DNA of 35,152 bases from Lingula anatina (taxonomy: Eukaryota > Brachiopoda > Lingulata > Lingulida > Lingulidae): the NCBI RefSeq assembly GCF_001039355.2, contig NW_019775600.1, positions 176,384 through 211,535 of the forward strand. Reading direction: 5' to 3'. Each line of letters starts with the position of its first letter. The first letter of the stretch is position 1. The notes under the pieces were generated by a model. The model saw only the letters and a program-made list of their open reading frames with translations. It was not told where the DNA came from and ran no database searches. Below, piece by piece: positions 1-11,564 of the stretch. Position numbers and translations under genes: made by a program.

Positions 1-294
1 TTTCACAAATGCTAATTGCCGGTAAAATGTACATAATATCACACATAAAAGTGCTAACCTAACAATGTAAATATGCTAATTAGAGACACTGTGAGGTAAT
101 GAAATAAGCCATCACATAATTAGAGACAATGCTAAACAATTAGAAACATGACTTCACATACTGCCAGTGGTCAGGTAAGAGTGACCACCTTAAAGACAGG
201 ACTGGACCTTGTCCTGATACAGGTGAACTGTGGACAGCTTGTCGGGTATACTAGTAAGTATTTTAAGACTGTGGGGGCATGGATGACTGTTTTA

Positions 295-334
<40 letters not shown>

Positions 335-1900
335 GGTAAGGGTGAGGGTAAGGGAGAGAAGAATGGAGGGAGAGAGAGACAGAGAGAGAGAGAAAGGGAG
401 GAGAGGAGAGAAAAAGATTATATCTTTAAGGTGGCTTTGGGACTGCATACCTGGAGCACAGGTATCAGGTGTAGCTGCCGCAGGAAACCTATCACCTGGA
501 GATATCCTGCCAGATTTCAAATACAAAGCACCTGCCCTGATAACACTAGGCAGTCTGCTCACATTTATTTCTTATCTAGTTTTAGTTCATGTTTATCATT
601 AACTTTCATTCCTGTTCTTTCCTGTGTAGTGTACTAGTATTTATCTTCAAGTGTATATAATTTCCTCCTCATCTTCAAGCTTTATCAACAGGACATGTGC
701 GCCCATTTCAGTACAACTCAAAAGTTTTAGCTTCATGCACCATGTCCACATTTAAGGAAATCTTTCTACAGAAACATGCCCTCTCACTTACTAATATGCA
801 ATTCTAGGAATTTCAGCTACAGCCTGGTGACTTCCCATTCAAATAGGCCTAGGAATTTTATCTTCATGTCATAACAGCGACATGTGTTCGTCTCAAAATA
901 TACAAATGCAGTTTAATCTATCTGAACAATTATTTTGTGATATTATATCAAGATGAGATGTCAATCAGCTGTTTCCTTGTCCACTTAGTGACTTCTCCTC
1001 TACATCACAGTGCTCTACAATGATGGAGACAACTGGATCTTTTCAATAAAGAATATTGTGAATTTATCGTGTTTTCCCAAAAAATCACAAACTATTAAAA
1101 TTAGAACATTTCTATTGAGCAGTAGCAAGAAAACCGAAAAACAGGCGACCTTTTAGTTCTTTTCTTTACAGAAAAGGGACAACAAATGCTTCACAGAATT
1201 TTTTTCTTTTTTACAACTCTAAAATAATGTATCTGAAGGACTGATATTTTTTCATATTGAAAATATTGAATCATGACGTTAAAACATTTGTTATCATAGC
1301 TGTAGCAGGCCTCAACTGACCACAGAGTGACCGCCTTCACCCATAACAGATTACAGTGACCACACTAGTAATTTTCACTTCCAGCATTTGGTCTTTTCAG
1401 ATAACAGTGTTCACACTTAACTCACTGTCAATTAATCCCTGTTATCAAGGTAAGTTATTAATTGTAATTGCTGCCCACTTCACTGTGATGGGTCACCTCA
1501 GGCAAAACAAAGGGTTAAAATGGCCAGTTGAATTTATCACATGTAAAACACTCTCCCTTAAAATATTTTCAGTTCAAGTTAATGCCATCCTATGGGTGAT
1601 TGCTGTGGGTGAAAAAAAGGGGGAAAGGCTTCTTAAATAATTTACTGTACTAAAAAAAAGCCAGGGAAGAGGTAAGCTCAGGGAGCAAGAGAGAGAGAGA
1701 GGGAGGGAAGGAGAAGAGGAGAGAGAGAGTTAAAATAATGAATAGTATTTTGACATATATGAGACATTCACAAACAATTTCTAAAACCAAAATGACCACA
1801 GATAAAGCATACCATCCTCCAAGCACATCCCAGAGCCGTCTAGAAGATTTCTGTCAAGGTTTTAAAGCATGACCATCGTAAGAAAGAATGCCAACATTAA
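1..1900. other. AT-rich intergenic region, no gene recognised
   Basis: I see no convincing exon on either strand. A purine-rich microsatellite lies at 299-413 and a smaller one near 1688-1730. Short phrases such as ATTAGAGACA recur in the first 150 bases. Open frames across the GA/CT tracts encode only alternating residues such as RERE or SLSL and are not genes. A better-composed stretch at about 430-560 has open frames on both strands but no clear splice borders or family likeness. Confidence 0.6.
299..413. repeat. GA-rich microsatellite tract
   Basis: A nearly pure (AG)n run at about 300-333 is followed by an impure purine tract to about 413. It creates artificial open frames on both strands. 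Confidence 0.9.
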
Positions 1901-2022
1901 GGGTGCTTTCCCAGAGATTTAGATCGATCTAAAGACAGACGCTTAAGCCGGCCAAGCTGACAGTAATCTAGTGAGACTCCCCACAGGGATAGGTCGATCT
2001 AAAAATCTATGGAAATGGGGTG
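1901..2022. mobile_element. MITE family 1, short copy flanked by TAA
   Basis: This 122-bp element starts GGGTGCTTTCCCAGAGATTT and its right end reads AAATCTATGGAAATGGGGTG, an imperfect terminal inverted repeat. TAA precedes it (1898-1900) and follows it (2023-2025), as expected for a 3-bp target duplication. The interior holds AGATCGATCT and GTAATCTAGTGAGACTCCCC, both shared with copies at 14007-14260 and 18621-18831. TAA duplications and GG-starting ends suggest a PIF/Harbinger-type non-autonomous element; the superfamily is inferred. It is shorter than the other two, so probably internally deleted. Confidence 0.75.
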
Positions 2023-2959
2023 TAAGACAAAACAGGAAAGCCATCAGCGAGGCTATAACCACCAAGCCTTAAAGAACAAGTCCCTTTAACCACTCCCCAT
2101 TGTGCATCAAGCCACGTCTCATGCTTTTATTCCATCATGATTCTCACATTACTTCTATTTCAACAACAACATCAACAAAAGCTGAAGACAGGTAAGAGCC
2201 CAGTAGAGGTCCAGGGTCCAGCTGAAAACAGGTAAGAAGGCAGGGTTCAGCAAAGGCCACTAACAGAGTCAGGTGGTCAGCTCATCGCCACAGGGAATGC
2301 TTAACAAAACACGATAACAATACTAATACATGCGAAATGGACGGCAGGAGAAATAATAGCAGCTCTGGTTACAGTGGCAGTGCCTTGTTTTGCTTGGACA
2401 TCAGAGGAGTCGGCTTTCTGTTTTGAAAAATGTGAAGATTAGTTTTGTTTTAGCTGAATGTAGTCTTGTTCTTGTTTTCTCGTATAACCTTGTAATTTTC
2501 AGCTGACAGTCAAGTAAAAAAAAAAAAGAAAAGGATAAATAGGTGATTGTCTTTTTATAGAGCTTGCATCCAGGGTAGAAGATTGCTTGTGACCAAATAA
2601 GTGAAAGACTCAAAATAACAATCAGTACTTATGCCTTGCAGTCAAGAGACAAAATGTTTCTTCTGTTCCCACAAATAAATGGGTGAACAAGTTCAAATCC
2701 TCATAAAATATGGATTTATAGAACACAGCTCATATTCATAGTTTACTGGATTTTGATAAAATTTTCATTTTACCACTTCTTTTTTTTTATGAAAAAGCTA
2801 AAACTATAAATTTACTTTTTTTGGTCTGCAATCAAGTTAAAACATTTAATTTTACTATTACCAGCCATACTTTCATTTCAACTTATTTTCCTTATTCAAT
2901 AAAAATTAAAGCAGGCATTTAAATTTAGTTGCATTTCATGAGAGCTCAAAAATTATCTG
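2023..2959. other. Intergenic, nothing recognised
   Basis: AT-rich sequence without a supportable exon or RNA gene. The minus-strand open frame near 2401-2613 is low in complexity around a poly-A/T run and has no family likeness. Confidence 0.55.
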
Positions 2960-3365
2960 CTGTAAATGGTGTATTCTCTCCTGCTGGCAGAGCCAATGAG
3001 GCACTGTGTTTTTATTGAAATTTCTATCGTTACCTTTCCGTTATCTTTCCGATCCCAAATGAAGGTCAAACACACACACATACACAAACAAACCAACTAC
3101 CACCAAAAACAGTCTAAAATGACATATATCTCCCTAATGCTGTGAAATTGGGCCTGCTCCTGAGAGAAATGAAGCATTGCTTTTACTGAGCTTTGTATCA
3201 TAATCACCCCAATCCCTAATGGGGGTCAATGATCTCTTCCTGTCTCCCCCCCCCCACCTCAATCCGCCACAACCTCTCTCTGTATCCATTACACTGTGAA
3301 GTCTGCCCTGCTGCTAGGACAAATGAAGCAGTGTGTTTTTATTGAGTTTCCCCTCATTATCTGCC
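2960..3365. repeat. Degenerate tandem repeat, three units
   Basis: Three diverged units start at about 2978, 3152 and 3305. Each carries a CTGCT-type start, an AATGAAGCA-like core (AATGAGGCA in the first) and a tract like TTTTTATTGAG. The first two also share a downstream AATCCC-AATG-GGTCAA phrase. Spacing is about 174 and 153 bases. Divergence is high, so the array is old. Function unknown. Confidence 0.55.
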
Positions 3366-4230
3366 CCCTCCCAGCTTGGCATAAATATATACGACATCTT
3401 TATTGATTATCCCACTTTTCCTGGATATGTGAGCTCTTAGGCAGCATTGCCGTACTTTGCTTAAATAGAGACTATGGTAGTGATACAGTCCATCTTATTT
3501 TCTCTCTAAATAAAACAAAAGGCATGATTTTTTTAAATCATTTCAACTGTTAATCTAGACAATGTTTTTTGGTCAGTGAAGCACCGTCTTCGAGAAACAT
3601 TCAAAAACAGAAAAAGAAGAGCACTAATTATTATTGGTCATAGAATGTGTCAATATATTTTCTTTAGCCAGGGGGGAGGCATACTTTATTGGTTAAGTGC
3701 AAAAGCATATAGCTTTACACCAAGTTTGCTATACTGAGATAATTTAGTAACACGTCCATGCTAAAAAAAAATACAAAAACTACTTATTGCTATATGATCA
3801 GTTTTCTATAGTGTCCTAACATCAAGAGAAATAGTTACTAGTACTTCAAGACAGAATTTTTAGTAGTTTTTAATAATTTATACTTTTACTATTTTTTGTT
3901 TTTCTTTCTCTTTCTTTCTTTCTTTTTTAAGATATGAAAAGTGCAATCAACATTTTAATTGCTGTCAACTCAAAATAATCAAGGAAATGTCACTTGTATT
4001 ATAATTATAACATGTAACTTATTTATATTTAAAGAAAGTACGAGCTGCCTCAAGCACAAATGCTGTCCACAAAACTGACGAGTAGCCAGGAAGTGAGTGT
4101 AAAGTGGCCATTATACGATGATTCATTGGTGGGCCACAAAAATTATACAAAGAAAATTAATCATATACAAAAATAAACATATGCCATTCTACAATATGGC
4201 CACGATTTCATACATATACCCATAATAAAC
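3366..4230. other. AT-rich flank, possible 3' UTR of the minus-strand gene
   Basis: No exon seen. If the minus-strand gene ending at 4231 is real, this is its 3' side. TTTATT at about 3685-3690 reads AATAAA on the minus strand and could be a polyadenylation signal. A CTTT-rich tract lies near 3903-3925. Confidence 0.35.
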
Positions 4231-4758
4231 TCAGAATAATGTGTTAAAATTAACGGCACGCGGATTTAAATAGACGGTCACAGTCGGAAAATTATCCAGG
4301 CCAAAAATAAGCTCCTCGTCCTCTTCTGAACCCTGTCTATGAATAATACAATCAATCTTGCAACCTATAATCATTTTAAATATAGATACAGACAGACAGA
4401 CGTTGATAAAATTCAACCCAAATGGCATTTGTCATACCAAGTTTGCACCTGGGTTTTATGTGATGTGATGGACTTGAAATACACGGACATCTAAGCAACA
4501 CCCAAACATACCTAACCGGCAACCGGGAAAAAAACTTGAATAATTTAATGAGCGAGTATCGCATTACAATTTAAGTCCAGCAGGCGTCACACACGGTCCA
4601 ATTTTCACAGCGACATTCTTGTGCTTCGTAAAATAGTATCTGCTGTGTATTCAAATTGTTTAAGGAACGCTTACCTCTTTTTCAATCGGTTGGCTTGATA
4701 TCTTCACCCTCGCCCCTCGTGTTGCAGGTGGTTGTTTTTCAAAATGGCAATCAGACAT
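4231..4758 (-). CDS. Tentative two-exon gene for a 61-residue protein, function unknown
   Basis: On the minus strand, exon 1 runs 4758 to 4675 (28 codons, starting MSDCHFEKQ) and ends GAAAAAGAG before a good donor, GTAAGC. Exon 2 runs 4332 to 4231 after the acceptor ATAGACAG and encodes an acidic start (GSEEDEEL) and the end PRAVNFNTLF before TGA. Both sides of the intron are phase 0, so they join in frame. The frame is also open upstream of the ATG to about 4866 but has no earlier ATG. I do not recognise the product. No signal peptide or membrane segment is visible. Further exons cannot be excluded; the call rests on splice signals and composition only. Confidence 0.4.
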
Positions 4759-4784
4759 CCGGGACCTTGGTCGCTTCCTCGTAA

Positions 4785-4792
4785 TGACGTCA
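4785..4792. promoter_or_regulatory. Palindromic CRE-type site TGACGTCA
   Basis: A perfect TGACGTCA lies 27 bases upstream of the proposed minus-strand ATG at 4758, so within its likely 5' UTR or promoter. CREB/ATF-family proteins are known to bind this octamer. A second perfect copy occurs at 6272-6279. Use here is inferred. Confidence 0.4.
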
Positions 4793-4869
4793 TTATTCTC
4801 ACCTGCATTCCTTATCTTCTGAATGCGATAGTTGAGCTCTGCCAATACAATGACGTTGTGGCGTGCTTA

Positions 4870-5912
4870 AAAAGGATGAAAATTTTTTCAAAGTAAACCC
4901 CAACGGTTAATTATTCTGAAAATATGTAGCTGAAGACATTTCTTTTCTTTTTCTCATGTTATAAATTTTTTTTTAAATTTTATTATACCTTTTTGGTTCT
5001 ATACTGCAAAAATAAATACGCGAGCATTGAAAAATTGGCCATCAGTACCAAACATCAAAAAGACCAAATTTGGTCAAACTCAACGTATTTTTAATCAATC
5101 ACTTCAGTGACGATATACATATTTCAAATAACTGCATTCAGTTGCAATGTTTGCTTTTCACATAAATAAATTAGTTTCGCTATGTCAGCTATCTGTAACA
5201 ACTGCTTCACATGTAGGCCTACAGAAAAAGAAGACAAATGTACAGAATGTCCGCAAAACTTCATGTAAGAGTAAGAAAAAAGGGGGTGCCTTCTGAAAAG
5301 CTGACTTTTGTGTTGGAAGACAAATAGTTAGAGGTTTATTTACAAACGCATGTTATTAAGTTATCTTTGTCACAAATCTCTTAAATTTTTGTAATACTTT
5401 TAAGTACTATTAAAATAATCTATTTTTAAACCGCGCTACACGAAAGACAGAGCGCTGTTTATAAATCTTATTATATACTACAAATTCATTTAAACTCATG
5501 TAAGGGAAGTAAAAGGGAGAAGAGACATAAATAATCAGTTGTGTTTCTTTTTAACATTTTCTTTTTCGTCAAAGTCGTGACACAGTCTCAAATTTCTTAT
5601 GGTCATACGTTTTAACTCAGTTTTTACCCCGTTTCGCTTCATACAATAAAAAAGATTATAAAGCAATGCAATGTTATAAGGGAGATATGATATTTGCTTT
5701 GTTGATGTTGGTTTCTGGGTAGAGGGGTGTTAAAGAGCAGGACCTCAAGTCAGATTTTGGCACGCGCCTTCTTTATACCCCTGTCTTACACCTGTTCACA
5801 AGACTTGCAAAGTCTTCTAGAATTCGATCGATGCTGGCAGTAGCTTAATGGTATTAGCGGTTATTTAAAAATGACAAACATTGAAAGGCTTTTCCCAAAA
5901 ATCGAATTACAA

Positions 5913-5943
<31 letters not shown>

Positions 5944-6200
5944 ATGAAATAAAAATAAATACATTCACATCCGGAACATTTTCTTCACTTATCATTTTTT
6001 CGTTATCTTTCCCTCCTTGCAGTATTTGCAGACACAGACCCCCTCCTCCCCCCCAACTATCAACTCACGCACACAAACTCATGTAGGCCTACACATACAA
6101 TATCAGCTGATTACTCATGTTGATTTCCCTTTCACTAGCTAACCCTGGCGAGGAATTTCCGATAAATCGAGAGAACAAAAAGATAATATTATCAACAGAA
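4870..6200. other. Intergenic interval between divergent genes
   Basis: AT-rich sequence between the tentative minus-strand gene and the plus-strand gene. No exon recognised. An (AAAT)n microsatellite lies at about 5910-5945. The palindrome TAGGCCTA occurs at 5214 and 6084. Confidence 0.5.
5910..5945. repeat. (AAAT)n microsatellite
   Basis: About nine uninterrupted units of a tetranucleotide repeat in AT-rich intergenic DNA. Confidence 0.9.
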
Positions 6201-6615
6201 GCACCTTTGAGCATGCGCAGAAGATAACTTCGTTAACAAAGGCCGGTGTATACAGGTGAGACTGACGGAACTGACGTCATCGAGGTCACCAGGGGGTCAC
6301 CAGGTAGACTTAAAGCTGGAGACTTAATGTTAATGGAGGACGGTTCACAACAACACGTACAGAAGCCGTTAAAGCGACCGAGAAAGCGATAAGAGGGGGT
6401 TTTAACAGACTGAGATATTCATCACCGGTTGAAGCGTCGGCTTGACGACACCGTACTGAAAATACAGCTTCTCTGTTCTTTTTATGGTCTAGTACGTGAC
6501 AATGTTTTCATGAATTCAAATGTGACTAATTTGGATTGAGTCATTTGTAGAAAGAAAGAAAGAAAACGAGGGTTTACAATGTAAGCATTGAAGGGATCAC
6601 ATTTCAAGTTTACAG
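6200..6615 (+). promoter_or_regulatory. Likely promoter and noncoding first exon of the four-pass gene
   Basis: This stretch is richer in CpG than its surroundings. It holds an NRF1-like GCATGCGCAG at 6211-6220 and a perfect TGACGTCA at 6272-6279. It ends at a good donor, ACAG followed by GTGAGAT (GT at 6616). The next plausible acceptor is TTTTAG at 8351, just before the coding start at 8417. I infer a noncoding exon spliced across 6616-8351. The transcription start cannot be placed. Confidence 0.35.
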
Positions 6616-7422
6616 GTGAGATATCTGAGCATTTGTAATTTGGGTAATTTATGACTTTGAGAATGGATATTCCATATGTTCTGGTATAATATTTGTAACG
6701 AATCCGTCCATTTTATAATTTCGTCGTACAAGCAGCTTTTTCATCAAGTGAAGGTAATTACAGTGAACATAGTTGGCTTCATGCAGTTCTTATANTACGT
6801 TAAATATTATGTTAAATAATTCGGCGGACTAATTAAGTTTCGTTCCCCAGAGCCACTCTGGTTAATGGCCAAACTGTACCCTCCCCCCCCCCCCCCCTTA
6901 CACACACACGTTTTTAAAACAAAATGGCGGATTCATCTCCCATGCCTTGCACCCTCACGAGAAAGAGCAAGGAGAGGATTTAAGGAGTTTAAACAAGTAC
7001 CGCAACATATCCATAATATGGGTGGTGGGGGGGGGGGGGAGGGGGGTGCTATTTACTTGCCTCCCCCACACTCCCCTCTTGATGTTTTGAAGTCGCCAGT
7101 CTAATCAATTAACGACTTTAAGGGTGTATAATAATTGAATATTACGGTTCCAGACTGTCAGTAGGTCTGCCACTGCTCACATTACATAGGCTACTGCAGC
7201 TGACGAGAAGCTATTTGTTGACTACTGTGCCATAAATAATTCAATAATGTGAAGTCACCGTTAAGTCCGCGCCGGCTTAAATGATGTACTGCAGTCTCAG
7301 AGAGGAGACTGGGTGATTACTTGACCACCGTTAATGATTATAAAGTGGTCTTATTTGGGGACGTTTACTGGGGGATTTTCCCTTAAGGCTTTTTTTCGTG
7401 GTCCACCCCCCTCTCTCCCCCT

Positions 7423-7423
<1 letters not shown>

Positions 7424-7516
<93 letters not shown>
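7424..7516. repeat. Compound microsatellite (TC)n-(AC)n-(AG)n
   Basis: About 40 bases of (TC)n, a short (AC)n spacer, then about 34 bases of (AG)n. The outer tracts are complementary, so one strand could fold into a long hairpin with the AC tract as loop. It lies in the presumed 5' UTR intron of the four-pass gene. Confidence 0.9.
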
Positions 7517-7519
<3 letters not shown>

Positions 7520-8416
7520 AATTATTCCATCTGTTGATTAACTGATTAATTATGCAGTTATTAATTAAGTCTTCTTCACGAGCTTGATTGCACTGATAGA
7601 TTAAACAGTGTGTGACAATAGGGGTATTATTATATCAAATATTATTGTCCTTCCGTGAGTAGAGCTGATATTAAACTTTCACTTATTGAAAGAACAGTCC
7701 TCATTGTTCTGTAGCCGACTAACCAGATTGTATTCAGAGTGTTTTTATGACAAGTTTCACAAGCATGTGGTCCATTTCCTTTAGGAAAGATGGAATTAAA
7801 CCCGTACTCATAACGTTTTCTTCGTTTGTGTTTTGGAGGGGCTTTATAACTTAAACGTTTGAACAGGCAGTTTATAGGTCATATGCAGTCAACGATCTCC
7901 TTGACGGCACTAAATCATCGTTCAGAGCAAAAACACACAAGGCTTTACCTCTTTATTACCAATTAGATATCGAGCATGGCAATAAATTCTTGTAGATATA
8001 CATGAGCGATAGTGCTACTTCTTGGCAAACAGAGTATCTTGTAGCTATGGAGGGATAGTTGCTCTAATGATGTAATAGAAAAAATATTATTTTTTATCGT
8101 CTTCATGGGAAATTCGCCAGTGTGAAAAATCTACGCAGTGCTATGGCAAATAATTTGTGCCTCTTAAAATCTCGTTCTGTTGGACGGCGACTTGAGAATG
8201 ATGTCCTTCCCAACAGATAGAGAGACCGAATGAATGAAAGTTGTAGACTATGTCATCGTTTGCACATTGTAGAAATATTCCAGTAATTTAATTCTTGAAG
8301 TTAAAATCGTTATGCGTTTAATTGTTTGTACATTTATGTATTTAATTTTAGGTTAGCCATAGAATAATTACCAAAGATATCAGTACTTGTCCTCGGTATA
8401 GGAGGAATTCATAAAA

Positions 8417-8497
8417 ATGGGTTTAGAAAGGATGAAGAAATGCTGCTTTTGTTGGAACTTGACACAGGGGAGTCTTATCAGCGCCTTGTACACTGCG
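8417..8497 (+). CDS. Four-pass gene, coding exon 1
   Basis: 27 codons from the first ATG, ending ...LYTA before GTAAGG; phase 0. Covers the Cys-rich N-terminus and the start of membrane segment 1. The exon probably begins at 8352 after TTTTAG, so 8352-8416 would be 5' UTR. Confidence 0.85.
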
Positions 8498-8689
8498 GTA
8501 AGGGTTTTCTTCAGATCATAATTTCTTGATTGTTCTCGTTTTTACCTCTCTTTTTTCCCTTCCGCCTTTCATTTTTTCCTAGTCAGTTATCTTTGCCATC
8601 CTTGTCTTCTTCAGGGACTTTTTCTTTGTCTTTTTATTCATTCATCTTCATTCTTCTTCGTCCTCTTTGTTCTTAGTCGACCTTCTCGT

Positions 8690-8733
<44 letters not shown>

Positions 8734-11533
8734 CAACTGTATTGTTTCTACGTTGTCATCTCTTTCAGGTCCCTTTGTTTATCACTGAAACTAGTGCTCT
8801 TTCCCCATCTTTTATACTATTCCGAATCTTAATGTATTAGTTCATTTTTAATACACGTTATTACAATATTTTCAGCTTGTGTGTTTAGTGTTCATCGGAA
8901 TTTCTGGAGAAAAACTGGGTTCATATCACAGCCGATGGAGTAAGTGGGCATTATTATTTTTTAGTAGAAGGATAGATTAGTCCTAAGCATGACACAACTT
9001 GTAGATCACGAATTTACCAATAAATTAACAGGAAAACCTCTGTCAACAAAGAAAAACAATTATGTTTAAAACAAAGACGCAAAATGCCTGTCTGATATTC
9101 TTACATCACGCGAACATGCTTCTATGCGCTTATTTTGTCCAGAAATGGTAAAAAACATACTGAAATAAATATTAAAACAGAAATTAAATGTAAATGTAAA
9201 ATCTACCTGACATATCGACATTTCTGTATACTTTACTGTTACCTTTAATGCAGGGTTTCCGCACGTCCACATCGGGTTTTACACCGCGGTCCTGTGTTTG
9301 TCCATTGTGATGTTGGTTGGGTGTGTTATGTTGGCCAACGGAGTGTCCAGGGTGAGTTATCCCCCTTAATTTTCACCCCCACCCTCCTCTGTCCTCTCTC
9401 CGCCTCTCCTCTTACCCCCCCCCCTCTCTTTTTCTCTTTTTGTCAAGTTTTTCTCTGCTGAGCATATCATAAATAAACATAATTTTGAGCAGTTGAAAGA
9501 ACCATCATAAGTTTTTAATAAAGAAAATATGCCTTTAGTTGAAAAAAAAAAAAACTGAAGCATTTACGTATGTAGATTGGTGTACTTGCATTTCACTGGC
9601 GTGTATTCTATAAACTATGATATGCTATATGTATTATATATTGTAAGAGTTTTTGTGTTAATTTACTTTTATTTTTGTAGAAAAGTAAATACTTCTTGAT
9701 ACCTTGGATATTATTCGAACCGATATGGACTGTCTTGGCACTTTGTGCGGCCGTGGTGCTGCCATCACGTGAGTATTTATGCAATTCAAATTAAAATCTA
9801 AAAAAAAAATCTACGCGGCTGCATTGCGTGTGCTTGTATGATAATAATAAATCTCAACGGAGGCCCTGTTGATTTATTATGGACGAAAACATTGTTCTTG
9901 TACATGTTTATCTAATATGGCTGCTGAATCACCAGATGTCGTGTCACTAATTTTAATGGGGGGGAGGGTATAAAAATCACCTCTTTTCATCCTTCAGTTA
10001 GGGCCTACATATGCAAAGTGCTTTGATATGAACTTTATAAAATAAAGATCTCTTTTTTTCAATTTATAAGTAAAGTATTTTAAAGTAAATGTTGTTTTTC
10101 TAAAATAATCATAGTGGATGTTTCAGATATATTATGAAACAGATGATTTTTTATATTTATTCTCACCTGTATTACTGTTTATCTGTCTTTTAGTATACCC
10201 AACAGAAGTTGGTAATCCAGAAGACTTAACCCCGTCCATTGTTGGCGTTGTGTTTATGTGTCTATTGAACGTGAGTGTTCTTTTAGATTGTTGACCTTAA
10301 TTTAAAGGTGAAAGCTACGAAATAGACGATTAAAGTTGTAGATGTTTTTAGTTTTTTTAAACATTATGATTGTCGTTTACGTGATATTAATCCAGTATAA
10401 ATTGGACATGACTTACAGCTTCATTCTTACACAAACAGCATAATTTAAATTTTAAGCACCGTCCGTCATTTTAGTTCAGAAATAAGGAAATGGGCCATCT
10501 GTTATAGTTACAAACTGAATAACAGATAAATTACCAAGAATTGTGCCCAGTTTCTTTGGAGTAACCCCTTCTGTGCTATTATGCTGTAGGTTTTGTTGAC
10601 CCCATGATCGTTTATTTCCAGATATACGCTCTTATTTGTGTCTGTTTCTTCTACTGGGAACTGTCCAAGGAGCCAGCCAACGCAAAGGTACTTAAACAAA
10701 ATTGAAAAAGGAATAATAAAAAAATGTAAATATTGTACATGTGTTGCTTTTTTCTCCCTCAGCTGAGTCGAGATGTCATAAAGAGAATCACCCATTTAAT
10801 TGGCCCTACTCTGGCTATATACGTGCTGGCGCTTTTACGTTGCATTTATTTATCTATTTATTTATTTATTTCAGAACATGGCCCCTCTTGCTTCAGTCCT
10901 CGTCGGTGGGTTCAAAGACGCAGACACGTTGATAAGGAAAAGTTTCCGTCGCTCCAAAAAGTGGGGTCGCAATCAAGCGCGCCGCATCAGCATGCGAAAA
11001 CCGCGCAACTGGATGAAAAAAGAAGGGGAAGGGGCGAATGCTGATGGAACACCAAACTCAAGAACGCCGAGAAACCGAACCCCGAGGTCGATGAACGGTC
11101 CCTCTCGCCCCCCAGGTTCAGCTACGCGAGATGAAGTTGTGGCCAATGGCGTCGCCGCCCGTTCTCCAACTGAGGATTCGTATGCCCCGCCTTCGTACAC
11201 CGACGTCAGCCGTCAGAATATGAGGCCCGAAAGGGGTAACCAGATTGTCATGTCCCCTGCTAATTTGGATGTGAGATATTCCCGATCTCCTGCCGAACCC
11301 CGGGATCAATATGGTGGTTATAACGCGGCCTCGGTGCAGCCACAATCCAGAGGTTATTTTGGAGATCAGCGTTCTCCAGCTTCGCCTAACGCGTACCAAG
11401 GTCTTCAGAGGTAATTTGCTCTTTAATATTCAAATTGGCATTTTGCTTCAATAAATAAAAAGGAAACGATGAGGATAAAAAGATGAAAAACTGTACATGT
11501 TGCAACAGAAGTTTCGTCATGAGCAAAATTGCT

Positions 11534-11564
<31 letters not shown>

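Noticed and set aside
435-500. Possible short exon on the minus strand with a GTATGC donor
   Set aside because: A 45-base candidate without family likeness or a partner exon; chance splice-like sequence is as likely.
263-602. Overlapping open frames on both strands rich in RERE or SLSL
   Set aside because: They run through GA/CT microsatellite DNA and have no splice or family support.
5826-5870. tRNA A-box-like phrase (TAGCTTAATGG)
   Set aside because: No B box or cloverleaf follows, so neither a tRNA nor a clear tRNA-derived SINE can be supported.
6795-6795. Single N as a contig join
   Set aside because: Unlike the N at 26418, no repeat boundary or break in sequence character is seen here; probably an ambiguous base.
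10800-10874. ATG-led extension upstream of exon 7 of the four-pass gene
   Set aside because: It encodes a TTTA-repeat product (YLFIYLF) and lies before a good acceptor; the exon phases fit only with the start at 10875.
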